Shown here in pieces: positions 19,977-28,443 of a stretch of 64,000 nucleotides of DNA. The notes under the pieces are model-generated. The model saw only the letters and a program-made list of their open reading frames with translations, ran no database searches and was not told the DNA's origin. Source of the stretch: Lachnospiraceae bacterium (GTDB lineage Bacteria; Bacillota; Clostridia; Lachnospirales; Lachnospiraceae); contig JAILOK010000104.1 of assembly GCA_024690825.1 (NCBI GenBank), positions 1 to 64,000 on the forward strand, in the 5' to 3' direction. Position 1 is the stretch's first letter. Every line of letters begins with the position of its first letter. Position numbers and translations under genes: made by a program.

Positions 19977-20950
19977 TCATTTCAAGAAGTCCTTTGCGAA
20001 TATCACTCGGAGGCGGTGGAACGGATCTTCCGTCTTATTATGAAAAGAAAGGCGGATTTCTTATATCCGCAGCTATCGATAAATATGTCTATATCATCCT
20101 TCACAGAACCTTTGACGGAAGGATAAAGCTTAAGTATTCGGATTATGAAAATATAGACAGGATAGATGATATAAGACACACGATCTTTCGGGCCGCGATG
20201 AAAAAGCTTTGCATACCGGATGACTGTTCTTTAGAGATCTGCTCCATGGCAGATATCCCTGCAGGCACGGGTCTGGGTTCTTCAAGCACCTTTACCACGG
20301 CGCTCTTAAAGGCTCTCCATCAGTATAAGGGGGATTTTGTGGGAACCAGGGCTCTGGCAGAGGAGGCCTGCGACATTGAGATGAACATGTTAAAAGAACC
20401 GATAGGCAAGCAGGATCAGTATATATCGGCCTTCGGCGGGATCACCTGCATGGAGTTTGAAAAGGACGGTTATGTGAATGTGTACCCGCTCGATCTTAAG
20501 ACAGAGACCTTTTATGATCTGGAGGATAATCTGATCCTGTATTTTACCGGCTTTGCCAGATCCGCTTCATCGATATTAAAGGAACAGGATGACGGAAGCA
20601 GGAAAAATGACAGCGACATGATGGCAAATCTCGATTTTGTTAAGGATTTAGGTTACAGGTCAAAGGCTGCGTTTGAAAAGGGAGATCTCCGAGAATTTGC
20701 GGATATCATGAACACCCATTGGGAGTACAAGAAGAAACGGTCAGGTTCGATGAGCAACGCAAAGATCGATGAATGGTATGAGCATGCTCTGAAAAACGGT
20801 GCCCTTGGCGGAAAACTGATCGGAGCCGGCGGCGGCGGATTTCTCATGTTTTACACTGAAAACAAGACAAGATTAAGACAGGCCATGGCCGGTACCGGCA
20901 TGGAGGAAGTAAGGTTCCGCTTTGAGATGACAGGGGCATCCATATTGTAA
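19973..20950 (+). CDS. hddA: GHMP-family sugar kinase (HddA-like heptose-7-phosphate kinase)
   Basis: MIISRSPLRISLGGGGTDLPSYYEKKGGFLISAAIDKYVYI...IPAGTGLGSSSTFTTALLKAL...GGKLIGAGGGGFLMFY; ATGA overlap gives start 19973. Confidence 0.88.
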   Translation: MIISRSPLRISLGGGGTDLPSYYEKKGGFLISAAIDKYVYIILHRTFDGRIKLKYSDYENIDRIDDIRHTIFRAAMKKLCIPDDCSLEICSMADIPAGTGLGSSSTFTTALLKALHQYKGDFVGTRALAEEACDIEMNMLKEPIGKQDQYISAFGGITCMEFEKDGYVNVYPLDLKTETFYDLEDNLILYFTGFARSASSILKEQDDGSRKNDSDMMANLDFVKDLGYRSKAAFEKGDLREFADIMNTHWEYKKKRSGSMSNAKIDEWYEHALKNGALGGKLIGAGGGGFLMFYTENKTRLRQAMAGTGMEEVRFRFEMTGASIL

Positions 20951-20989
20951 GCGACGGACTTTAGATCGCGGAAGAGAGGATTCAGGATA

Positions 20990-21706
20990 ATGGATTACAG
21001 AGAGCTGAAGATAGATATCTATGCCGACGGCGCGGATATCGAAAAGATGAAGGAAGCACTTAACAGCGGTTTTGTTAAGGGCTTTACCACAAATCCCACT
21101 TTAATGAAAAAAGCCGGAGTAAAGGATTACAAAACCTTTGCGAAACAGGCTGTCGAAGCTATAAGGACCCTTCCCCTTTCTTTTGAGGTTTTTTCGGATG
21201 ATCATGATACCATGGAAAAGGAAGCCAGGGTCCTGTCTTCTTTCGGTGAAAATGTATATGTCAAGATACCCGTTACAAATACAAAGGGCGAACACAGCAC
21301 CGAACTGATAAGGAAACTGTCACATGACGGACTAAAGCTGAATGTAACGGCGGTCTTTACAAAGGAACAGGCCGAAGAGGTTCTGGGAGCACTTGATCCG
21401 AAGGTTCCTTCGATAGTTTCAATATTTGCGGGACGCATCACAAATGCCGGAGTCGATGCGGAACCGGTCATGAGGGAAGTTTCAAAGCTCTGCAGGGATC
21501 ATGGAAATTCGAAATTATTATGGGCATCAAGCAGGGAACTCTTTAATGTGATCCAGGCGGAAAGATCCGGCGCGGATATCATAACACTGACGGATGATCT
21601 GATCAGGGCGCTGCCCACTCTGGGAAAGGATCTGTACGAGTATTCGCTTGATACGGTAAAAATGTTTTATAATGACGGACAGGCTCTGGGGTACAGGATA
21701 TTATGA
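20990..21706 (+). CDS. Transaldolase / fructose-6-phosphate aldolase family
   Basis: GFVKGFTTNPTLMKKAG...VYVKIPVTNTKG (Schiff-base Lys)...LNVTAVFTKEQAEEV...FAGRITNAGVD. Confidence 0.88.
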   Translation: MDYRELKIDIYADGADIEKMKEALNSGFVKGFTTNPTLMKKAGVKDYKTFAKQAVEAIRTLPLSFEVFSDDHDTMEKEARVLSSFGENVYVKIPVTNTKGEHSTELIRKLSHDGLKLNVTAVFTKEQAEEVLGALDPKVPSIVSIFAGRITNAGVDAEPVMREVSKLCRDHGNSKLLWASSRELFNVIQAERSGADIITLTDDLIRALPTLGKDLYEYSLDTVKMFYNDGQALGYRIL

Positions 21707-23052
21707 CGCGTGATACACAGGATGTACAGGTCGTTGTCATGATGGGGGGAGTAGGGAGCAGGCTGGGATCTTTAGTAAAAGATACGCCGAAGCCTCTTCT
21801 CCCGGTTTGCGGCAGACCTTTTTTTGAATATGAACTTGATCTCTTAAAGGCGGCGGGTTTTCGTTCGTTTTTATTTCTGACAGGTTATCTTTCATCGGAG
21901 ATAGAGGAATGCTTTGGAGACGGGAAGTCTTACGGGGTTGAGATCCGTTACAGAAAAGACGGAACGGATGAAAACGGAGAGCCTGAACTTTTGGGAACAG
22001 GCGGAGCAATAAGAAATGCCCTTGATATGCTGGAAGAGGATTTTCTGCTGGTCTATGCCGATTCTTTCATGGATATAGATTACAGGGAAGCAGTCTGCAG
22101 ATATTTCAGCGAAAAGGAAAAAGGGGCACTAAGCCTTATGACTCTTCTCCACAACGGGGGAAGGTTTGACAAGAGCAATGTGATTTGGCGTGACGGTAAG
22201 ATCGTTCTCTATGACAAGAATGACCCGTCTCCCGATATGGATTACATTGACTACGGAGTGAACATGTTCTCGCGTTCCGTTTTTGACAGTTACAGTGAGG
22301 GCGCAGTTTTTGACCTTTCGGAAGTGCAGCACTCTCTTTCGGAAAACGGCAGACTTGCGGGACTTGTTGTAGACAAAAGGTTTTACGAGATCGGAAGACC
22401 CGAATCTTATAAAGAGTTTGAAATCTATGCCGGAGAACGTTTTGAAACAGCACGGAAAGCAGCCTTTATAGACCGCGACGGGGTATTAAACGAGATAGTT
22501 TATAATGAAGACATCGAACAGCTGGATTCTCCCTTAAAACAGGATGAATTAAAGATCATTGACGGTGTGAGAGAGGCAGTGGATGATCTCAAGGCTGCCG
22601 GATACTATATTTTTGTGGTGACAAACCAGCCTGCAGCGGCAAAGGGAAAAGCATGTCTTTGTGATCTTTATGATGTTAACAGCAGACTGAAGGAACTTAT
22701 TCCGGGAATTGATGACATATTTGTGTGTTTCCATCATCCGAAGGGGAGCAGCCGCAGTACGGAAAAAAGTCTTATAAGGAAGTGTCATTGCAGGAAACCC
22801 GGTACCGGACTAATCAGTCAGGCACAGTCAAAATATCTGATAGATATGTCTGCTTCATTTATGGCGGGAGACAGCTTTACCGATATCGAGTGCGCAAATG
22901 CCGCCGGACTGAAGTCTGTATTCGTAGGAGATTATAAATGTGATGTATGCGCAAGGCTTAAGTTTGAAAAACCTGACATCATAGCTCCAGATCTCCTTAC
23001 TGCAGCGCAGATGATACTGAAAGAAGATTCTATTGAAAAACGGGAAAACTGA
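21703..23052 (+). CDS. Fused sugar-1-phosphate nucleotidyltransferase (HddC-like) + HAD-IIIA phosphatase (GmhB-like)
   Basis: N-term VVMMGGVGSRLGSLVKDTPKPLLPVCGRPFFEY...LLGTGGAIRNAL; C-term KAAFIDRDGVLNE...TNQPAAAKG...HHPKGS...CHCRKPGTGL...FMAGDSFTDIECA. Confidence 0.9.
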   Translation: MTRDTQDVQVVVMMGGVGSRLGSLVKDTPKPLLPVCGRPFFEYELDLLKAAGFRSFLFLTGYLSSEIEECFGDGKSYGVEIRYRKDGTDENGEPELLGTGGAIRNALDMLEEDFLLVYADSFMDIDYREAVCRYFSEKEKGALSLMTLLHNGGRFDKSNVIWRDGKIVLYDKNDPSPDMDYIDYGVNMFSRSVFDSYSEGAVFDLSEVQHSLSENGRLAGLVVDKRFYEIGRPESYKEFEIYAGERFETARKAAFIDRDGVLNEIVYNEDIEQLDSPLKQDELKIIDGVREAVDDLKAAGYYIFVVTNQPAAAKGKACLCDLYDVNSRLKELIPGIDDIFVCFHHPKGSSRSTEKSLIRKCHCRKPGTGLISQAQSKYLIDMSASFMAGDSFTDIECANAAGLKSVFVGDYKCDVCARLKFEKPDIIAPDLLTAAQMILKEDSIEKREN

Positions 23053-24065
23053 TGGAGAATAATCCGAAGATATCAATAATATCGATAATCTATGATGTGG
23101 CAAGATTTCTCCCGAAGGCCGTAGACAGCATGGTAAACCAGACTTATAAAAATCTGGAGATCATTTTAGTCGTGGGGAAAAAAGAGGGGAAGGATACGGG
23201 AGATGAGAAGATCTGCAGGGAGTACGCCAAAAAGGATGACAGGATCAAGCTTCTGATCACGCCCGCAAGGGGAACCGGAGATGCCAGAAACAGGGGACTT
23301 GACGCGGCAACGGGAGATTACATAGGCTTTGTGGACGGAGATGACTGGGCAGAAAATGATATGTTTGAAAAACTGCTTGATAACCTTGTTTCACATGAGG
23401 CGGGCATATCCGTCTGTGGAAAATACAGTGAATATGACGACAGGTCCGAGCCTGATGAGCAGTTTCCGGTTAGGGATATGGATACAGCCGAATCCTTTGA
23501 GATGCTGCTGCGCGGAAACGGTTTTTTCTTTCACTGCTGGGATAAGCTTTTCAGGGCAGATATATTTGAAAACTTAAGATTTCCGGATGACAGATATCTC
23601 GAAGACAGATATGTTATAGATAAAGCCATAAAAAGAGCAGGAAAGATAGTCTATGACACGACCCCGCTCTATCATTACAGAGTCCGCGGCGACAGTCTTT
23701 CAAGGGTTAAGGATATGGCGGAGTACAATACGGATGCGGATACTCAGTTTGCGGAATTTGCGGTTAAGGAAGCACCGCAGCTTAAGAACCTGGCCGACTC
23801 CTTTCTTTTGTATGATCATCTGACCTGCATCCAGAATTATCTCCTTTATTATAAAGGGCGTCCCGAAAACACCGAAAGAATGCAGACAAGGTTTAAGGAA
23901 CATATAGAATACGTAAGGGACGCGGGAAAGGACATTTCCGGAAATCCCGAGATAGGAAAGAGTCTTAAGATCAAAAGACTTCTGGCGCTTCATGCTCCGG
24001 GGCTGCTTAAATATATCACAAAAAAACATGTGGAAAAATTAGCCTATGATAAAAAATTTCAGTAA
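23052..24065 (+). CDS. Glycosyltransferase family 2
   Basis: KISIISIIYDVARFLPKAVDSMVNQTYKNLEI...DARNRGLDAATGDYIGFVDGDDW. Confidence 0.92.
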   Translation: MENNPKISIISIIYDVARFLPKAVDSMVNQTYKNLEIILVVGKKEGKDTGDEKICREYAKKDDRIKLLITPARGTGDARNRGLDAATGDYIGFVDGDDWAENDMFEKLLDNLVSHEAGISVCGKYSEYDDRSEPDEQFPVRDMDTAESFEMLLRGNGFFFHCWDKLFRADIFENLRFPDDRYLEDRYVIDKAIKRAGKIVYDTTPLYHYRVRGDSLSRVKDMAEYNTDADTQFAEFAVKEAPQLKNLADSFLLYDHLTCIQNYLLYYKGRPENTERMQTRFKEHIEYVRDAGKDISGNPEIGKSLKIKRLLALHAPGLLKYITKKHVEKLAYDKKFQ

Positions 24066-25683
24066 GGAAAATTATCCGAATCTGTACGGAAAGAGGATCC
24101 TCTTTGTCTGCCGGGAGACATATTCGAAGCCGTTGTGGTTTCTGGCAAGAGATCTGAAGGAAACCAGTGAAGTTGCGGCTTTTTATATCATGTCTTCGGA
24201 ATGCACCTACAACAAATGCTATTATAACGAACATACCATTTTTGAATGGAGAGAAAATCTGCCGGATGTAAAGCTCTATGATGTTTCGGGGATATGCGAT
24301 GAGTTTGTAAACGGTATGCGCAGCAAAAAAGATCCCTCCGATCAGGATTACCTTGATATGCTGGAGAGGGAATATACCCATTTTAAGCCGCTGGGACTGC
24401 AGCTTATGGCAAGCCAGGAAAATACAAGGCATTATCATTATCGAAAATACTGGCCTGTGACAAGCGATGCCGAAAACAAATACTGGCTTGAGTTAAATTA
24501 CAAAAATATATTCAGGATCCTCGATGATTTTAAGCCGGATGTCATTCTTGACACCGATAATGCCGAACTGCAGCGTACGATCCTGACAGAAGCGGCATAC
24601 AAAAGAGGGATCCCTTACGCAACGATAGAATACGGAAAATACGGATATTATAAATATCCCAGTTTTCAGAACGCTTTTTCCATAGATCCCTACTTTAGGG
24701 AACTGTATGAGGAAAACTTAAAAAAAAGTCCGGAGGAGCTTTCAGAGGAATATGGATACATAAATGATTTCCGCGAGAAATCATCGATAATGAATAAGGA
24801 ATTTGACGGTTCCGTCACAAGCCAGTACGAAAGGATCCCGCTTATCAATTCCATGAAGATAATGCTCGGTAAATGGAATTATTTCTGGGATCAGGATCAT
24901 ACGGCCGGCAATGCCAAAAGAAAAAAACTTTCAGGCATGCTCTATGCGCCGACGGCTCCATATCTTAAGTATTATCTTGATGTGGAAAGGATAAGGAGAA
25001 AACTGCTTGTTCCGAATAAATATTTTGAAAATCCGGTAGAAGGGGAAAAATATGTATATATGCCTCTTCATCTGATCCCCGAATCTTCGGTATTTGTCAA
25101 GGCATCGTTTTATGTGGATGAGCTGAATCTGATCGAGCAGGTATCAAAGTCGCTGCCCGCCGGGGTAAAACTCTATGTCAAGGAGCATCAGGCAATGCTT
25201 GGAGAGAGGGATGTAAGCTTTTACAAAAGGGCTGCGGAGCTTCCCAATGTACGCGTAGTACAGATAAATTATTACAGGGATCCCAAACCCTGGATAACAA
25301 AAGCGCTGGGCGTTGTGACAATAACCGGAACGGCTGCATATGAGGCTGCTCTTTTGGGCAAAAAGGCCATAGTTTTCGGGGATGTGCCTTTTTCCCTGAT
25401 TAAGGGTATAATAAGGATCAGATCTTTTGAAGATCTCCCGGAGGCGGTCAGATCGTTTGGAACCGTCGACAATATCCACTCGGCGGCATCCTATCTTTCG
25501 GCGGTGAAGACGGCGGGAGAAGAAGTGAAGATCTTTTATCTAATGGATGAGGCGGAAGAGATATTTGCCGGAAGACATAAGGAAAGCCCGGAGTTTGCCG
25601 GGGAGCTTGAAAAGCTCTTACGGTTTTATGAGAAAGGATTGGAAAATTATAAATCATGGAAAGCACGATCACAGAACGGTTAA
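24046..25683 (+). CDS. Capsule polysaccharide biosynthesis-like protein (KpsS/PF05159-like)
   Basis: YMPLHLIPESSVFVKASFYVDELNLIEQVSKSLP...LYVKEHQAMLGERDVSFYKR...VTITGTAAYEAALLGKKAIVFGD; overlaps the neighbouring genes at both ends. Confidence 0.75.
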   Translation: MIKNFSKENYPNLYGKRILFVCRETYSKPLWFLARDLKETSEVAAFYIMSSECTYNKCYYNEHTIFEWRENLPDVKLYDVSGICDEFVNGMRSKKDPSDQDYLDMLEREYTHFKPLGLQLMASQENTRHYHYRKYWPVTSDAENKYWLELNYKNIFRILDDFKPDVILDTDNAELQRTILTEAAYKRGIPYATIEYGKYGYYKYPSFQNAFSIDPYFRELYEENLKKSPEELSEEYGYINDFREKSSIMNKEFDGSVTSQYERIPLINSMKIMLGKWNYFWDQDHTAGNAKRKKLSGMLYAPTAPYLKYYLDVERIRRKLLVPNKYFENPVEGEKYVYMPLHLIPESSVFVKASFYVDELNLIEQVSKSLPAGVKLYVKEHQAMLGERDVSFYKRAAELPNVRVVQINYYRDPKPWITKALGVVTITGTAAYEAALLGKKAIVFGDVPFSLIKGIIRIRSFEDLPEAVRSFGTVDNIHSAASYLSAVKTAGEEVKIFYLMDEAEEIFAGRHKESPEFAGELEKLLRFYEKGLENYKSWKARSQNG

Positions 25684-26768
25684 AGGACGGCAGGTTCACT
25701 CTGATAGCGGAGATCGGGGTAAATTATTATGATATTGCCGCAAAAAACGGGACTTCCCCAATGGAAGCGGCTAAGCTCATGGTGAAAGAAGCCAAAGAGG
25801 CCGGGATCCATGCCGTGAAATTTCAGACCTACAGGGCAGAAACTCTTGCAGCCAAGGAATCACCGTCTTACTGGGATCTGACAGAGGAACCTACAACCTC
25901 CCAGTATGAGCTGTTTAAGAAATTCGATTCCTTCAGAGAGCCGGAATACAGAGAATTGAAGGAATACTGCGATGAGATTGGCATAGAGTTTCTTTCGACA
26001 GCATTTGACAGGGAGAGTGCCGATTATCTTGACGACCTTATGAATGTATATAAGATATCATCCTCGGATGTTTCGAATATACCTTTTATAGAATATCAGG
26101 CAAAAAAGGAAAAACCGATCCTTCTGTCCGTGGGAGCATCAAATCTTGACGAGATAGAAAGAGCAGTTGATACCATCAGGAGCGTAAACGACAGGGAGAT
26201 AGTACTCCTGCACTGTGTTCTTGAGTATCCGACACCCCTTGAACATGCAAACCTTTTGAAAATAAGGACGCTTACCGAGCAGTTTCCGGACTGTTACATA
26301 GGTTATTCGGACCATACAAAACCGACGGAAGATGCAGATATAATAAAGACAGCGTATAATCTCGGAGCGCTGCTTGTAGAAAAGCATTTCACACTGGATA
26401 AGACACTGAAGGGAAATGATCATTATCATGCAATGGATCCCGATGATGCGCGTGCAATAATAAAAGCAGTCGAAAGAATGGATATGATAAGGGGACGGTC
26501 GGAACTTGTAAGTCTGGAGACAGAAGAGGCTGCAAGAAAAAATGCCAGACGCTCTCTTGTCAGCGCAAAAGACATAAAAAAGGGAGAACTTATCGTTCCG
26601 GAAATGCTGACTTTCAAAAGACCTGCTTCGGGAATTTCCCCGGCAGACATTGAAACCGTACTCGGGCATGAAGCAGCCTGTGATATTCCGGAAGATACCG
26701 TGCTGCAGCCGGGGATGATAGAAGCCATGGAGCTTCCCGAAGCAGATGAGGGGGAAAATGGAGAATAA
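25656..26768 (+). CDS. neuB: N-acetylneuraminate synthase family with C-terminal SAF domain (NeuB/PseI/SpsE-like)
   Basis: FTLIAEIGVNYYD...AVKFQTYRAETLAAKESPSYW...SSDVSNIPFIEYQAKKEKPILLSVGAS...IGYSDHT...VEKHFTLDKTLKGNDHYHAMDPDD; SAF RRSLVSAKDIKKGELI. Confidence 0.92.
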   Translation: MESTITERLKDGRFTLIAEIGVNYYDIAAKNGTSPMEAAKLMVKEAKEAGIHAVKFQTYRAETLAAKESPSYWDLTEEPTTSQYELFKKFDSFREPEYRELKEYCDEIGIEFLSTAFDRESADYLDDLMNVYKISSSDVSNIPFIEYQAKKEKPILLSVGASNLDEIERAVDTIRSVNDREIVLLHCVLEYPTPLEHANLLKIRTLTEQFPDCYIGYSDHTKPTEDADIIKTAYNLGALLVEKHFTLDKTLKGNDHYHAMDPDDARAIIKAVERMDMIRGRSELVSLETEEAARKNARRSLVSAKDIKKGELIVPEMLTFKRPASGISPADIETVLGHEAACDIPEDTVLQPGMIEAMELPEADEGENGE

Positions 26769-28170
26769 TTCCGGCAAGGCTGTAAGATCCGGGCTTTGGT
26801 ATGTTGTATCAAATGTGATGTTAAGGGCAGTAGGCCTTCTTACCGCCCCCATATATACAAGGCTGCTTACAACCTCGGAAACAGGTTTTGCAAATAATTT
26901 CAATAACTATGTATCACTGTTTACGGTAGTGACCTGTCTTTGTCTTATATACAGCGTAGGAAGGGCAAAGATAGATTTTCCGGACGATTTTGATGCCTAC
27001 ATGTCGTCCATACAGGCTCTTTCAAGTTTTTTCGGCCTGGCGGTCCTGATCATGGTGATGGTTCTGTCACCTCCGTCAGGTATCCTGGGATATGATAAAC
27101 TGATCATCTTTATCATGTTTTTTTATCTTGTGATCTTTCCATCCATCGATTACAGACAATACAAATACAGATTTGAATACAAATATAAAGAGAACATAGC
27201 CATCTCTGTCATCATCACGGTGGCAACGGTGATTCTTACGATCACTCTTATTTTTCTGATGCCGTATAACAAAGGATTTGCAAAGATCCTGGGAACCGTC
27301 ATACCCTCGGGACTGGTTGCCATATGGTGCTATTTAAGTCTGGTAAAAGAAGGCAGAAAATTCATTAACCTGAAATACTGGTCATATGCGCTTCGCATCG
27401 GACTGCCGATGATCCCTCACGGACTTGCGCTTATCATGCTTGCAAGGATCGATACATCAATGATATCCACGATGTGCAGTTATTCCGATGTGGGATTGTA
27501 TACCTCCGGATATACCATAGGAACTCTTCTGATGTTCGTTTCCAACGCGGTCGGCCAGGCATGGCAGCCATGGTTTAATGAAAGACTTGCGGCCGGTGAA
27601 AAGGAACTGATACGGACAAAAAACAGGTATCTCATGACAGCGGGATGCTTTCTGACTCTGATCTTTATCGCGGTCTCACCTGAAGCGGTAAAGATACTGT
27701 TGGCGAAACCTTATCACGAGTGTATGTGGGTGATCCCGCCCGTGGCTTTGGGGACGCTGTGCCAGTACTTCTACACAAATTATGTAAATCAGGAACTGTT
27801 TCACAAGAAAACCGTGATGATCGCTGTCAATTCGATCATTGCGGCTCTCATTAATACGGGCCTGAACTATATATTCATACAAAAATACGGCTATATTGCG
27901 GCAGCATATACGACGCTTGCAGGATATTTCATCCTGATGGTGCTCCACTTTATCTCTGTGAAATTCATCTTAAAGGAGGATCTGTATTTTCACGGTCAGT
28001 ATTTTGTGATGGTTTTCATCACATGTGCCTGCGGACTTGCGATAATGTATGTATATAAGAACTGGATTGTGCGCTATCTTCTGGTGATCGCCCTGGCCGG
28101 AGTTTTTGCCTTTATCTATAGATATGATATAATCAGAATTTGTAAACATTATATAAAAAATAAGAATTGA
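26746..28170 (+). CDS. Wzx-type polysaccharide flippase (MOP superfamily), copy 1
   Basis: Polytopic; GLWYVVSNVMLRAVGLLTAPIYTRLLTTSETGFANNFNNYVSLF... Confidence 0.88.
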   Translation: MRGKMENNSGKAVRSGLWYVVSNVMLRAVGLLTAPIYTRLLTTSETGFANNFNNYVSLFTVVTCLCLIYSVGRAKIDFPDDFDAYMSSIQALSSFFGLAVLIMVMVLSPPSGILGYDKLIIFIMFFYLVIFPSIDYRQYKYRFEYKYKENIAISVIITVATVILTITLIFLMPYNKGFAKILGTVIPSGLVAIWCYLSLVKEGRKFINLKYWSYALRIGLPMIPHGLALIMLARIDTSMISTMCSYSDVGLYTSGYTIGTLLMFVSNAVGQAWQPWFNERLAAGEKELIRTKNRYLMTAGCFLTLIFIAVSPEAVKILLAKPYHECMWVIPPVALGTLCQYFYTNYVNQELFHKKTVMIAVNSIIAALINTGLNYIFIQKYGYIAAAYTTLAGYFILMVLHFISVKFILKEDLYFHGQYFVMVFITCACGLAIMYVYKNWIVRYLLVIALAGVFAFIYRYDIIRICKHYIKNKN

Positions 28171-28198
28171 TGTATTAGGAAAAAAGAATTTGAGGACA

Positions 28199-28413
28199 GG
28201 ACACAGATGATTGTTTTGCGACGCCCTTTTTCACGGCGTACATGATACTTGAAAGTGCTAAAAATACAGGGGAAAAGGTACATGGATGTGCCTTTTAGGC
28301 CACGCTGAGCAAGGATGCGAATCGTGGCCGACCCGTGACTTTCCACAGTCTGTGAGCACTTTCTTAGTATCATAGCCATGAAAAAACAGGCAAGCAAAAC
28401 AACATCTGTGTCC
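28199..28413. repeat. ~215-bp nested imperfect palindrome (MITE/ERIC-like element or structured RNA)
   Basis: Outer arms GGACACAGATGATTGTTTTG (28199-28218) / CAAAACAACATCTGTGTCC (28395-28413). Inner arms ATGATACTTGAAAGTGCT (28242-28259) / AGCACTTTCTTAGTATCAT (28355-28373). Core hairpins AAAAGGTACA-TGGA-TGTGCCTTTT (28273-28296) and GGCCACG...CGTGGCC (28298-28329). Confidence 0.8.
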
Positions 28414-28443
28414 GTGATAATATAAATTTTGCGGAGCAATACT

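Noticed and set aside
26139-26903. 254-aa minus-strand ORF opposite neuB
   Set aside because: Antisense to strongly conserved NeuB/SAF sequence; composition is Cys/Phe/Arg-rich, typical of shadow ORFs.
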